A stretch of DNA of 64,000 bases. Source: Hymenobacter sp. BT559 (GTDB lineage: Bacteria; Bacteroidota; Bacteroidia; Cytophagales; Hymenobacteraceae). The notes under the pieces are model-generated. The model did not search any database. It had not been told where the DNA came from and was given only the letters and a program-made list of their open reading frames with translations. The stretch covers positions 186,001 to 250,000 of the forward strand of contig NZ_JAGETY010000007.1 of the NCBI RefSeq assembly GCF_017571525.1, given 5' to 3'. Shown here one piece after another: positions 15,340-25,600 of the stretch. Both the position numbers and the translations under genes were made by a program. Within the stretch, counting starts at the first letter, position 1, and the number at the start of each line of letters is the position of its first letter.

Positions 15340-15750
15340 TTACTTGTGAGCCGCCTGATATTCCTCGTCCGTAACGGGCATCAACCAGTCGGCCACGCCG
15401 CCGCTGACATTGGGGTTGATGGCTAGGTGCGTAAAGAGGCTATCGGCCGCCGCTCCGTGCCAGTGCACCACGCCGGGCGCAATGCTGACGGTATCGCCCG
15501 GGCGCAGCAGGCGGGCGGGCTGGCCGCGCTCCTGGAAGTAGCCGCGGCCCGCTGTGACAACCAGCAGCTGCCCCGCCGGGTGCGAGTGCCAGTTGTTGCG
15601 GCAGCCTGGCTCAAAGGTCACGTCGGCCACGGTGCAGTCGGTGGGGTTGGGGCCGGCCAGCATGGTAACCCAGGCCGTGCCAGTGAAGTAATCGGCCGGG
15701 CCGCGCGTGGCCTTGGCCAGAGTGGTGACGGAAGAAGGTTGGTTGGCCAT
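15340..15750 (-). CDS. Cupin-domain protein
   Basis: The 136-residue protein is a single cupin barrel. Motif 1 is WHSHPAGQLLVVTAGRGYFQ with two His and a downstream Gln/Glu-type ligand, and motif 2 is PGDTVSIAPGVVHWHGAA with a third His, so a metal site is likely. Such small cupins often accompany carboxymuconolactone decarboxylase-like proteins and may act as quercetinase-like or stress proteins. The start is ATG 15750; an in-frame TTG 15 bp upstream is less likely. It is divergent from moeB and probably in one unit with the ABM-fold gene. Confidence 0.82.
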   Translation of the reverse strand: MANQPSSVTTLAKATRGPADYFTGTAWVTMLAGPNPTDCTVADVTFEPGCRNNWHSHPAGQLLVVTAGRGYFQERGQPARLLRPGDTVSIAPGVVHWHGAAADSLFTHLAINPNVSGGVADWLMPVTDEEYQAAHK

Positions 15751-15883
15751 AGCAAGGTCGTACAATGAAAATCACACGGGTGGTAGTCTGCTATACGTGC
15801 AGCCTATGCCGGTGGCTACTCGTCTGCTGCGGGTTGTGGCGTGGTAGCGCAACTTTCCGGCCGCTATCTGCTTTTGCACTATC

Positions 15884-16969
15884 ATGTCTTCTTCCTTCTC
15901 TGCTTCCGAGCGCCAGCGCTACCGCCGCCACCTCCAGCTAACCGAAATTGGCGAGGCCGGCCAGCAGCGCCTGCGTGCGGCCCGCGTACTGGTGGTGGGT
16001 GCCGGCGGCCTGGGCTGCCCCATTTTGCAATACCTGGCCGCGGCGGGCGTGGGCACGCTGGGCCTGGCCGACGCCGATAAAGTAGAGCTAACCAACCTGC
16101 CCCGCCAGGTGCTCTACGGCCCCGACGACGTGGGCCAGCTGAAAGTAGAAGCCGCCGCTAGGGCCCTGAAGCGGCTCAACGAGCTGAACACGTACAACCT
16201 GCACCCCATTCGGGTGAACCCGGAAAATGTGCGCGAACTGGTGGCTGGCTACGATGTCGTCGTCGATGGCTCCGACAACTTTCCTACGCGCTACCTGCTC
16301 AACGATGCCTGCGTGAGCCTGGGCCGGCCGCTGGTGTCGGGGGCTATCTACAAGTTTGAGGGCCAGGTGTCGGTGTTCAACTACGAGGACGGGCCTACCT
16401 ACCGCTGCCTCTTTCCCGAGCCTCCTAGCGCAGCCGAGGCGCCCGACTGCAACACCACCGGGGTACTCAATGTGCTGCCCGGTCTCATCGGCACGGTGCA
16501 GGCCACCGAGGCGCTCAAAGTGGTGCTGGGCCTGGGCGACGTGCTCAGCGGCCGCCTCTGGATACTCGACACGCTTAGCTTCCAGAGCCGCACGCTGCGC
16601 TTCCGGCGCGACGACGTGCAAAGCCAGATTAGCCTCGACACCGCCAACCCGGCCGACTATTTCGACGTGAGCTGTGCACCCGCGCCGGCTAGCCTCTCGG
16701 CCGCCGAGCTGCGCCAGCAGCTGGCCGCTGCCGAGCCGCCGCTGCTGCTCGATGTGCGTGGGCCGCTGGAGTTTCAGCGGCGCCACCTGCCCGGCGCGCT
16801 GCTGCTGCCGCTGCCCGAGCTGGCCGCCCGCGCCGCCGAGGTGCCGCGCAGCCGCCCGATAGTAGTGTATTGCCAAAGTGGTGTGCGCAGCGCCCAGGCC
16901 GTGACGCTGCTCCAAGGCCTCGGCTATGCCAATGTGCAAACGCTAAGCGGCGGCCTGGAAGAATTTTAA
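15884..16969 (+). CDS. moeB: MoeB/ThiF-type adenylyltransferase with C-terminal rhodanese domain
   Basis: The 361-residue protein adenylates the C-terminal Gly-Gly of a ubiquitin-like sulfur carrier, here most likely MoaD encoded 1.3 kb downstream. The N-terminal E1-like domain has the ATP motif VLVVGAGGLGCPILQYLAAAG, the SDNFPTRYLLND motif and the catalytic region DCNTTGVLNVLPGLIGTVQA. The C-terminal 100 residues are a rhodanese domain with active-site loop CQSGVRS, as in eukaryotic MOCS3, which delivers persulfide sulfur. The zinc CxxC pairs of E. coli MoeB are not preserved: the first site reads TYRC and the second pair is absent. It starts the moeB-moaA-moaD-moaE series. Confidence 0.92.
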   Translation: MSSSFSASERQRYRRHLQLTEIGEAGQQRLRAARVLVVGAGGLGCPILQYLAAAGVGTLGLADADKVELTNLPRQVLYGPDDVGQLKVEAAARALKRLNELNTYNLHPIRVNPENVRELVAGYDVVVDGSDNFPTRYLLNDACVSLGRPLVSGAIYKFEGQVSVFNYEDGPTYRCLFPEPPSAAEAPDCNTTGVLNVLPGLIGTVQATEALKVVLGLGDVLSGRLWILDTLSFQSRTLRFRRDDVQSQISLDTANPADYFDVSCAPAPASLSAAELRQQLAAAEPPLLLDVRGPLEFQRRHLPGALLLPLPELAARAAEVPRSRPIVVYCQSGVRSAQAVTLLQGLGYANVQTLSGGLEEF

Positions 16970-17124
16970 GCTGGCACCTGGGCTAGCCACCACCTTTGCT
17001 GCCAGGCAGGGCGACGTTATAGCCGGCTTTATACAGCGCTAAAAACTTGCAGGGAATGAAAACACGCAAGCGCTGTTTGGGGTAATGCATGGACCGGCCA
17101 GCCGGTTCTACCTTCGTTTTTCGC

Positions 17125-18144
17125 ATGAGCAATTTTTCTGCTTCCCCTACGCTGTACGACGCCCACGGCCGGCCGCTGGAATATTTGCGCCTGGCCATCA
17201 CGGACCGCTGCAACCTACGCTGCTTCTACTGCATGCCCGAAGAGGGTATCAAGTATATGCCTAAGCACGAGCTACTTAGATACGAAGAAATGCTGCGGCT
17301 GGTAGAAATCATGACCGGGCTAGGGGTGCGCAAAGTGCGCCTCACCGGTGGCGAGCCCTTCGTGCGGCGCGACCTGGTGCCCTTCATGGAACGCCTAGCT
17401 TCCCTGCCCGGCATCCACGACCTGAGCCTGACGACCAACGGGGTGCTTACCGCACCGCACGTGCCGGCCCTGGCCCGCATGGGCGTAAAAGCCGTCAATC
17501 TCAGCCTTGATACCCTCGACCGCCAACGGTTTTTTGAGATAACCCGCCGCGACGAGCTGCCCCAGGTACTGCGCACGTTCTACGCGCTGCTCGACGCTGG
17601 CATTCAAGTGAAAATCAATGCGGTGGTGATGGATGGCCGCAATATCCAGGACCTGGTGCCCCTAGCCGAGCTCACCCGCGAGCTGCCCGTAGAGGTGCGC
17701 TTCATCGAAGAGATGCCCTTTAATGGCGGCAGCCACGTGGCCACGCCCGAGTCGCTACCCTGGAACCACCGCCGCATTCGGCAGCATCTGGAGGCGCACC
17801 TCGGCGACCTTGTGCCGGCCTACACCGCTACCGGCGCCACGGCCAGCGAGTACACCATGGCGGGCCACCAGGGCCGGGTGGGCATTATCGCGGCCTACTC
17901 GCGCACCTTCTGCGGCACCTGCAACCGCCTGCGCCTCACCGCCGAGGGCGGCATCAAAACCTGCCTCTACGACCAGGGTGTGCTCGACCTGCGCGCGCTA
18001 CTGCGCGGCGGCTCGTCGGACCAGGAAATTGCGCAGGCGTTGAGCCAGGCCTTTTACCACCGCGCGGCCAACGGCTTCGAGGCCGAGCGCCAGCGCCCCG
18101 TGCACCAGCTCAACTTCGAGAGCATGGCCACAATTGGGGGCTAG
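17125..18144 (+). CDS. moaA: GTP 3',8-cyclase MoaA (radical SAM)
   Basis: MoaA performs the first step of molybdopterin synthesis, converting GTP to 3',8-cyclo-GTP. The N-terminal radical-SAM cluster is DRCNLRCFYCMPEEG (CxxxCxxC), followed by RLTGGEPFVRRDL for SAM binding. The C-terminal second 4Fe-4S site is RTFCGTCNRLRL plus a Cys in GGIKTCLYDQG, spaced CxxC-x13-C. The protein ends in the conserved Gly-Gly tail (MATIGG), essential in known MoaA. I placed the start at MSNFSASP (17125); an in-frame ATG at 17089 would add 12 residues that look non-conserved. A possible -7 variant TACCTTCG at 17109 would be too close to 17125. It is followed by a complex inverted repeat before moaD. Confidence 0.95.
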   Translation: MSNFSASPTLYDAHGRPLEYLRLAITDRCNLRCFYCMPEEGIKYMPKHELLRYEEMLRLVEIMTGLGVRKVRLTGGEPFVRRDLVPFMERLASLPGIHDLSLTTNGVLTAPHVPALARMGVKAVNLSLDTLDRQRFFEITRRDELPQVLRTFYALLDAGIQVKINAVVMDGRNIQDLVPLAELTRELPVEVRFIEEMPFNGGSHVATPESLPWNHRRIRQHLEAHLGDLVPAYTATGATASEYTMAGHQGRVGIIAAYSRTFCGTCNRLRLTAEGGIKTCLYDQGVLDLRALLRGGSSDQEIAQALSQAFYHRAANGFEAERQRPVHQLNFESMATIGG

Positions 18145-18149
18145 CTTTT

Positions 18150-18255
18150 CAAGTAACAGGTAGCATGTATCATTTAACAAATAAGGTGTGAATGGTAAAT
18201 CTCCTGTTGCTTGCAAGGCGGCACTAGCTTGTTACATGATAAATGCTACCTGTTA
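18150..18255 (+). promoter_or_regulatory. Competing-hairpin leader between moaA and moaD
   Basis: A 27-nt arm at 18154-18180 and its inverted copy at 18229-18255 match at 25 of 27 positions; the second arm ends one base before the moaD ATG. A segment inside the loop, CCTGTTGCTTG (18203-18213), is also complementary at 10 of 11 positions to CAAGTAACAGG (18150-18160), the start of the first arm. The two foldings are mutually exclusive, the arrangement expected of an attenuator or riboswitch, though a decayed palindromic repeat is equally possible. Confidence 0.5.
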
Positions 18256-18256
18256 A

Positions 18257-18499
18257 ATGAACCTGACCGTTGCTCTTTTTGGCATTGCCCGCGAAATAGT
18301 CGGGCAGTCGTCGCTGACCCTGACGGCGCCCGCCGGGCAGTCGGCCGCCGGCCTGCTGGCCGACCTGCGCACCCAATACCCGGCCCTGGCTGGCCTGCGC
18401 AGCCTGGCGGTAGCTGTTAATAATGAATACGCCGCCGCCGATGTGGCCTTGCACGAGCGCGATGAGATTGCGCTGATTCCGCCCGTGAGCGGGGGCTAG
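18257..18499 (+). CDS. moaD: Molybdopterin synthase sulfur carrier subunit MoaD
   Basis: The 80-residue ubiquitin-like protein ends PPVSGG, the C-terminal Gly-Gly that is adenylated by MoeB and thiocarboxylated before transferring sulfur to precursor Z in the MoaD-MoaE complex. The start MNLTVALFGIAREIVGQSSL and the HERDEIALIPPVSGG tail match the family. Length is typical (E. coli 81). It follows a strongly structured 112-bp gap after moaA and is followed 30 bp later by moaE. Confidence 0.95.
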   Translation: MNLTVALFGIAREIVGQSSLTLTAPAGQSAAGLLADLRTQYPALAGLRSLAVAVNNEYAAADVALHERDEIALIPPVSGG

Positions 18500-18529
18500 C
18501 CCGTTAGTTTGAATTTCAGAGAATGCCCA

Positions 18530-18946
18530 ATGCTGATTGACTTAGTTGACCACGCCATCGACGTGGCCGCCGTGCTGCAAGCCGCCGAATCGGACGAGGC
18601 CGGCGCCGTAAATGCCTTTATCGGCACCGTGCGCAACCGCAGCGACGGCCGCCGCGTGGTGCGCCTGCACTACGAAGCCTACCCGCCCATGGCCGTGCAC
18701 CAGCTGCGCCGTGTGGCCGAGCTGGCCCAGGAAAAATGGCCCATGCTGCGCCAGGTGGCCGTGGTGCACCGCCACGGCACCCTCGAAATCGGCGATGTGG
18801 CCGTGGTAGTGGCCGTGTCGACGCCGCACCGCGCCGACTCCTTCGCCGCCTGCCAGTACATCATCGACACGCTGAAGGAGGTGGTGCCCATCTGGAAAAA
18901 GGAAGAGTATGAAGACGGCACCGTGTGGGTAGCCGCCCACCCCTAA
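18530..18946 (+). CDS. moaE: Molybdopterin synthase catalytic subunit MoaE
   Basis: The 138-residue protein shows the MoaE hallmarks: AGAVNAFIGTVRNRSDGRRV, then LHYEAYPPMAV, then HRHGTLEIGDVAVVVAVSTPHR, and the catalytic lysine region VPIWKKEEYEDG. It transfers two sulfur atoms from MoaD thiocarboxylate to precursor Z. ATG 18530 is chosen; an in-frame TTG at 18509 adds a non-family tail. A 37-bp inverted repeat begins one base after its stop codon. Confidence 0.95.
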   Translation: MLIDLVDHAIDVAAVLQAAESDEAGAVNAFIGTVRNRSDGRRVVRLHYEAYPPMAVHQLRRVAELAQEKWPMLRQVAVVHRHGTLEIGDVAVVVAVSTPHRADSFAACQYIIDTLKEVVPIWKKEEYEDGTVWVAAHP

Positions 18947-18947
18947 A

Positions 18948-19040
18948 CAATGGGTAAATGGGCGAAGGAGTGAATGGGTGAATGAATTACTACAGGGTAG
19001 ACGCATTCACCCATTCTCTCCTTCGCCCATTTACCCATTG
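18948..19040. repeat. Long palindrome between moaE and moaC
   Basis: A 37-nt arm (18948-18984) and its inverted copy (19004-19040) match at 36 of 37 positions around a 19-nt loop. The arms are built of heptad-like words (ATGGGTA, ATGGGCG, GAATGGGTG). It starts one base after the moaE stop and overlaps the last 10 bp of moaC, so it encodes the moaC C-terminal residues. It lacks a T-run, so it resembles an inserted palindromic repeat more than a standard terminator, though it could stop both convergent transcripts. Confidence 0.7.
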
Positions 19041-19525
19041 AAATGGAAGTCGGACTTGCCGCCTGTTTTTTCAACCAATCGCACCTGCTCAATCACGATG
19101 TCGTGCGACATGGCTTTGCACATATCGTACACGGTAAGCGCGGCCACCGAGGCGCCGGTCAGGGCCTCCATCTCGACGCCGGTTTTGCCCGTGACGCGGG
19201 CCGTGCACTCGATGAGGATGGCATCGGCCGAAACCACTTCGATAGTAAGCTGGCAGTCGTCGAGGCCTAGCGGGTGGCACAGCGGAATGAGGTCGGACGT
19301 CTTTTTGGCCGCCATCACGCCAGCTATGATGGCCGTTTGAAACACCGGGCCTTTGCGGGTAGGCAGGTCGCCGGCCTGCACCAGCTTGATAATTGCGGGG
19401 CCTAGCACCACCCGTGCCCGGGCGCGGGCCAGGCGGGCCGTCACGGCCTTGCCACCCACGTTGACCATGGCCGGCTGGCCGCTGGGGCCGATGTGGGTGA
19501 GGCCGGAAGAAGTTGAATCGGACAT
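19031..19525 (-). CDS. moaC: Cyclic pyranopterin monophosphate synthase MoaC
   Basis: MoaC turns the MoaA product into cyclic pyranopterin monophosphate (precursor Z). The 164-residue protein has all key motifs: MVNVGGKAVTARLARA at the start, MAAKKTSDLIPLCHPL with the catalytic Lys-Lys and His, and TGVEMEALTGASVAALTVYDMCKA. It is convergent to moaA-moaD-moaE instead of being in the same direction, so its expression is separately controlled. Its last residues lie within a palindromic element shared with the moaE 3' end. Function is firm. Confidence 0.96.
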   Translation of the reverse strand: MSDSTSSGLTHIGPSGQPAMVNVGGKAVTARLARARARVVLGPAIIKLVQAGDLPTRKGPVFQTAIIAGVMAAKKTSDLIPLCHPLGLDDCQLTIEVVSADAILIECTARVTGKTGVEMEALTGASVAALTVYDMCKAMSHDIVIEQVRLVEKTGGKSDFHFNG

Positions 19526-19593
19526 GAGTACAGAATAGAAAGCACAAAGAACGGCTACCTGCCTGGCACTGGCCCTAGCCTGAGACAGAACCT

Positions 19594-19630
19594 AAAAAAA
19601 CCTCCCGGCCACTGGCCGGGAGGTTTTTTT
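19594..19630 (-). terminator. Terminator of the giant T9SS gene
   Basis: AAAAAAACCTCCCGGCC (19594-19610) and GGCCGGGAGGTTTTTTT (19614-19630) form a perfect 17-bp stem around 3 nt. It lies just downstream of the 8.1-kb gene on the minus strand and has runs on both sides. Confidence 0.9.
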
Positions 19631-19648
19631 GCGATGACCACAAGGAGC

Positions 19649-22600
19649 TTATTCCTTGGTGAGGCGTAGCGTCTGGCGCAGGGCCGAGCCATCGGCGCGC
19701 GTGCCGGTCACGAGCACGTGGTAGGTGCCGCTGGCCAGCTCGTGCAGGTCCAGGGACTGCACTTGGCCACCGCTGAGGCTAGCCGAGCGCACAACGCGGC
19801 CAGTGGCGTCGAGCAGCTGCACCTGGTAGGTGCCGGTGGCGGGCAGCTGGCTCAGGTCGAGGCCGGTTGCATACTGCGCGGGGTTCGGGTACAGGCTCAG
19901 GGCAAGGCTAGCCGCCTTGGTGAAGCTTACCGTGCGCACGGGCGAGTAAGCCGCTTTGCCATCGAGGTCGACCTGCTTGAGGCGGTAGTACACGGCACCC
20001 GTGGCGCGATTGGCTACCCCCGCATCGGTGAGGGCGTAGGTGCTGGCTACCAGGCTGGTGCCTTTGGCAGCTACCTGGCCGATGGTGGTGTAGGAAGCGC
20101 CATCGAAGCTACGCTCCACGTCGAAGTAAGCGCTGTTGGTTTCCGAAGCCGTAGTCCAGGCCAGCTGGGCATCGCGGTTTTGCACAGTCGTGGCCGTAAA
20201 GGCCGTCAGCACTACCGGCAGCGGGTTGCTGGGGATAACGAAGGTCACCGTCTGGGTGGTCACTCCGCCATTGGCATCTACAGTGGTAACTGATACCGAG
20301 TAGGTGCCCGAGCGCAGATTGGGGTTGCTAATGGTGCCTGGGTTGCTTACCACGATGCGGCCATCGGGCTGCAGGGTCAGGCCCAGGTCAGCGAGTGAGT
20401 TGACCCCGGTGCGCGTGCTGGTAAAGGCCCCAGCCGTAGCGGAAGCAATACCGCCCGTGATGTTGCTGCCTGTTTGCAGCTGGCCGTTGGTCTGGTACAC
20501 CGAGGCGGTAGTTGCGTTATTCACCGCCCCGTTTACGTCGGTGGTGAAGGCAATCACGTCGCCCACTACATAGGGGTTGTTGGTGCCGCCTTTGGTGGGC
20601 GTCAGGGTGTAGGTAGCGGCATCCACATCTGGCTGCACCGGAATGGTGTATTCTACCACTGGCGAGGTGCTGCTAGCGGCATCGGTAGTCAGGTACGTGA
20701 ACGAGGCGTTGCCCACGAAGCCCGCGGCCGCCTTAAAGCGCAGGGTTTTACTCTGCGCGTCGGTCAGGGTCTGGCCAGCCACTACGGCCGAGTAGGTGCC
20801 TGTAGTAGTGCCATCGCTGCTGTAGTAGAGCACACCCTGGTTGGTGGTACCACCCGAAATGTTGGTGGGGACGCTCACTATCGTGTACTTGGCCGTAGCA
20901 AAGCTGTTCTCGGGGTCCGAGGCATTTAGCGGCGAGATGAGCAGACCGGTAGCCAGGCCGCCGGCTTCGTTCGACTGCGCATTTTGCAGCGTGTTTACCA
21001 CCGCGAAGGCTAGCGGGGCCTGATTGGCCACCGTGGTAGCCGTGGGGCTGGTAGCGCCGTTGAGGTAAGCCACGTCGTTGTTCGTGTTGCTTTCACCGCT
21101 TACGCTTACGTTGGCCGTCACCGTTACGCCGCCCGCCGGCTGCGTCAGGGTGAAGCTATTGGCTACGGCCCCGGCGGTGCCGGTGCCCTGGCCGGCCGGT
21201 ATCGTCCAGGTAATGGTATTGGAGGTGCTCGAATAGGTGCCACCGTTGCTGATGCTGCCCGTAAGCGGCGCTACCCCGGCGGGTAGGGTCACCGTTTGGG
21301 TGGTGGCATTGCTGGTGAGCGAGGGGCCATTGTTGAGGGCCGTTACGGTATAGGTAACCGCGTTGCCCACGGCTGCCGAAGCCGGTCCTGCTAGGGTCGT
21401 TATTTCGTCGAAGAGCGGTGTTACGCTCACGCTTACGCTCTGCACATCGTTGGCCTGGGCAGCGGCCGTGTTGGGCTCGGTGGTGGCCGAGGTGGTGGCG
21501 GCCGTGGCTACTACCGGACCGTTGGCGGGGGCCGTGACGGTGACGGTGTAGGTGGTAGCAGCCGCCCCGCTAGCCTGGCTGGCAATGGTAGCGAAGGTGA
21601 GCAGGCCAGTGGTCGTGTTGTAGCTGGCTCCATTGCTGAAGCTGATGGTCGAGCCATTGGCCGAGGCCGTGGCCCCGCCGAGTGTCAGCGTGCTGGTAGT
21701 CAGTCCTGGCAGCAGCTGTAGCGTGGGCACTACGTTGGCAGCGTCGGGGCCATTGTTGGCGTAGCTGGCCGTGAAAACGATGCCCGAGTTTACAGTAGCC
21801 GTGGAGCTACCGGCTGATACCGTCGCCGTGATATCGGCGATGGTAGTAGTGGTCGGAGCCACGCTGGTAGCTACGCTCGACGTGTTGTTGGTCGGGAGCG
21901 GGTCAGTAAGGTTCGAGCTGGCCGAGGCCACGCCCGCCGTTTGGCCGCTGGCGGGGCTTGGCATCACAAACGTGACGTAGTTGGCGGCGCTGGCGCCGCT
22001 GGCCAAGTTAGCTACGGTCGGGAAGGTGACCAGGCCGGAGCTCGTGTTGTAAGTAGCCGTAGCGCCCGAGGCGAACGTGTAGGTAATCACGCCGTTGCTG
22101 AGCGTGCCCGTCTGGCCATTTACCTGCAGCGTAGCGGCCGAGAAGCCGCTGGCAAGCTGCAAGGTGGTCACGGTATTGGTAGCCGTCGAAACCCCGTTAT
22201 TGGTTGTGTTTACCGAGTACGTTACGGCATTGCCCACTGCGGCAGTTGCCGGACCCACTACCGTGGTAGCCAGGTCGGCGGCGCCAATGGTAGTAGCCAC
22301 GCTGGCCGAGTTATTGGCGGGTGCGGCGTCGGCGCTGGTGGCTGCCACGTTGCTGCTCACGCGCAGGCTTTGGGCCGGCGCCGTAAAGCTGAGGTTGAAT
22401 ACCTGGCTAGCCCCTGGTAGGTCGGTGGTCAGCGTTGGGAAGGTAACCAAGCCGGTCGTACTGTTGTACGAAGCACCGCTGCTAGCCGTGCCGGTAGCGG
22501 GGTCGGTGATGCTTACCGTGCCGAGGCCGGCCGGTAGCTGCGCCGTTTCGACTACACTGGTGGCCGTCATCGGGCCATTGTTGACGAAGCTGGCGGTGTA

Positions 22601-25600
22601 CTGCACCGCCTGGCCGGGCAGGCTGGTGGCCGGGCCCGAGATGGAAGTAGCTACATCGCCCGACTGTACCAGTGTGATAGCTACCGAGGCCACGTTATCG
22701 GCCAGTACCGGGTCGGTGTTGGTGGTGGCTACGGCGGCCATGGCCAGTAGCTGGCCATTGTTGCCGATGGTGGCCGGTGCCACGAAGGTGATGGTGTTGC
22801 TCACGCTCGTGGCGCTGGCGCTGCCATTGCTGCCGTTAGCTAAGGCGGGGAAGATTACAACGCCGGTCAGCGTGTTATACGTGGTGCCGCTGGCCGAGCC
22901 ATTAGTAAACGTTATGACGTTGCCGCTGCTGGTGCTGGTAGTGCTGCCCCCAATGCTGAGGCTGCCTTGCAGGCCCGGCAGCAGCTGCACGGTTTGCTGC
23001 ACGCCGGTGGCGGCATTGGGGCCGTTGTTGCCGGTGGTTACGGTCAGCGCTACCGTGCCGCCTACCGTGGTCGAAGGCGTAGTGGTCGTAATCTGGGTAT
23101 ACGCATTGGCCGTGCCCGCGCCAGCGGTAGCGTTGGCTAGCAGCGTGCTGGTGGCGGCACCGTTGAGGTAAGCCGTGTTGTTGGCAGTGGTGGTTTCGCC
23201 GCTGGTAGTAGTCGAAACTGCCGCCGAAGGCGAGAAGGCGGTGCCGGGCTGGGTGTAGCTCACCGAGTTGGCCACCGTTTGGCCCGCCGGCAGGCTAGCG
23301 ATGGTCGGGAATACCACGCTACCAGCCGGCACCGAGTACGTCACCCCGTTGCTGACAATGCTCTGGGTGGTCGTGGCCGGGTTATACACCCCACCATTGC
23401 TCACATACACGTTGGTGAGGCCGGAGGTCAGAGTCAGCGTTTCAGTAGCGTTGGCGGCGCTAGGGCCGCTGTTGGTGCTCGTCACGGCCAGAGTTACCTC
23501 ACTGCCGGGTACAGCCGAAGCCGGCCCGTTTAGCGTCGTTGTCAGGTCGAAAGCTGGCGTGATGGCCATGCTGGTCGTGGCCTTGTTGGTGGCCGTCTGG
23601 CCCGCCTCGCTGGTGGTAGTAGTCACGGCCGACGTCGCTACTACCGGCCCGGTAGCGGGTGCATCGAAGGTGATAACCGACGTAACCGGGCTGCCATTGG
23701 TCAATGACGTCACGCTAGGGTAAGTCACCAGACCAGTGGTGGCATTGTAGCTACCGGCCGTGCCGCTCGGGAAAGCAACGTTGGTAAGACCTGCCGGCAG
23801 CTGCACCGAAGCCATTATGCCAGTGGCCGTGCTGTTAGCTACCGTGTTGCTGAACGTTACCGTGAATTTGGGTGTGCCCGAGGCAGTACCGGCGGCTACC
23901 GATGAGGTGGTTGCCGCGATGGTCGTAGTTACATCAACCACCGGAGCTACCGTGGCATTGATGGTCGAGGTGTTCGGAGCCGTGTCGGTGCCCTGCGAGG
24001 CGGCCGTCATGACATTGCTCGTAATGGCTACCGTGCCCGAAGCCGAGGTAGCCGGCGTGAAGCTGAACGCAAAGGCATTGCTGGCGCCGCTGGCCAGGCT
24101 AGTAGCCGTACCAAAGTCAATCGTACTGCCCGAGAGCGTGGCCCCTGTGGGCAGTACTACGTTGGTAGCGCCGGCGGGCAGAGTCACGGTGCGCGTTACG
24201 GTGCTAGCTGAGTTCGGGCCTTCGTTGGTGAAGGTAGCCGTGTAGGTGCCCGTGGGCTGGCCGGGGCTAACCGTCTGCGGGCCCATGAGGGCGGTCGTTA
24301 CGTCGGCAACGCAGGTGGCACCCGTCAGACTATTCGCAATGCTGTTGCTGATGGCCGCGTTGCTCACACCGATGGTGCCAGCCTCGGCGCCAAAGGCTAC
24401 CGTGCCGGGCTGCGTGGTGCCATTGGCCGCACCGTTGCTAGTAGCCGTGGCAGCTACTACACTATTGGTGAAGATAACGCCGCCACCGCCGCCGCCACCG
24501 GGACCGTGATTTGCTGGATTTGCCTGAGTGCCTTGGCCATTGTTGGTGCCGCCGGTTCCGCCATTGGCCGTGAGCGTCAAGGTGGCGGTCTGGCCGTAGG
24601 TGGCCGTCACGAGGATAGAGCCCCCGGCCCCGCCGCCGCCGCTGCCGTCGTTGCCTACCGTATTATTGGCATTAGCGCCGTTGGCCAGAATGCTGCCGGT
24701 GCCGGTGAGGGTGCCAGTGCGCACCAGTACTGCGCCGCCGCCGGCCGCGCCGCTGCTGGCAAAGCCGCTGCTAGGCGTGCCAGTACCGTCGTTGGTAGTG
24801 CCGGCCCCGCCGCCACCGCCTAATATTAGGCGGCTGCTGCTAGCCGCTGGGAAAGCCGCGCCGGGCTCGCCGCCCACGGGCTGGTTGCTGTTCCAGGCGT
24901 TGCCACCACGGCCACCGCGGCCGCCGTTGGCACCACCACCACCGCCAGTATTTTGGTTGTTGCTGGTCGGGTTACCATCGGTACCGCCGCCGCCGGCGTT
25001 GCCAGGGGCACCGCGGCCGTTGTCGCCGCTAGGATAGCCGTCAGTCAGCGTGGCGGGCAGCAACGTTGGATAGCCGGTAGTAGTCGTGCTTTGCGTGTCG
25101 AGTAGCGCATTGTTAGCGGCTGCGTAGGTCGGGTCGTTTACATAGCGCGGCGTACCGGCAATACCCTCACCCTTGGTCCCGCCCGTATTCAGGCCAGCCG
25201 AGCTGCGGTAGGTAGTTGTGGAAGGGGTAGTGCCCGTGCCAGTACCATTGAGCTTGCGGCCGGCACCGCCGCGGAATCCCATGCCCGAAGCGTCAATAGT
25301 GAAGCCGTTCAGGTTAAGCTGGCCATCTACGTCGAGGGCTACAATGCCACCCGTAGTGCCATTCCAGGGAGCCGGCACGAGATTGGCCGTCAGTGCGGCG
25401 TTGGTGTACTGCGGCACCCGAATAACCTGGAACGTACGCTGGCCTGTGCTGGCCGTAGCCACGGCATTCGAATAGCTATTACGCAGTGCCGTGGCCAAGG
25501 TAATAGTGCCGCCGGTTGTGGCCGAAAAGCCGGCGCTGACACTAGCTACGGTCACGTATTCATAAGTGCCGGCCGTAAAGTTGTTCGTTACGCTGGTGCC

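Noticed and set aside
22095..23171. Long open frame (358 codons) on the plus strand inside the giant gene, with several similar ones nearby
   Set aside because: It is antisense to the repeat-rich T9SS gene. Its Val/Ala/Leu/Pro-rich product is the mirror of Thr/Ala/Asn codons, and no start signal or domain is present.
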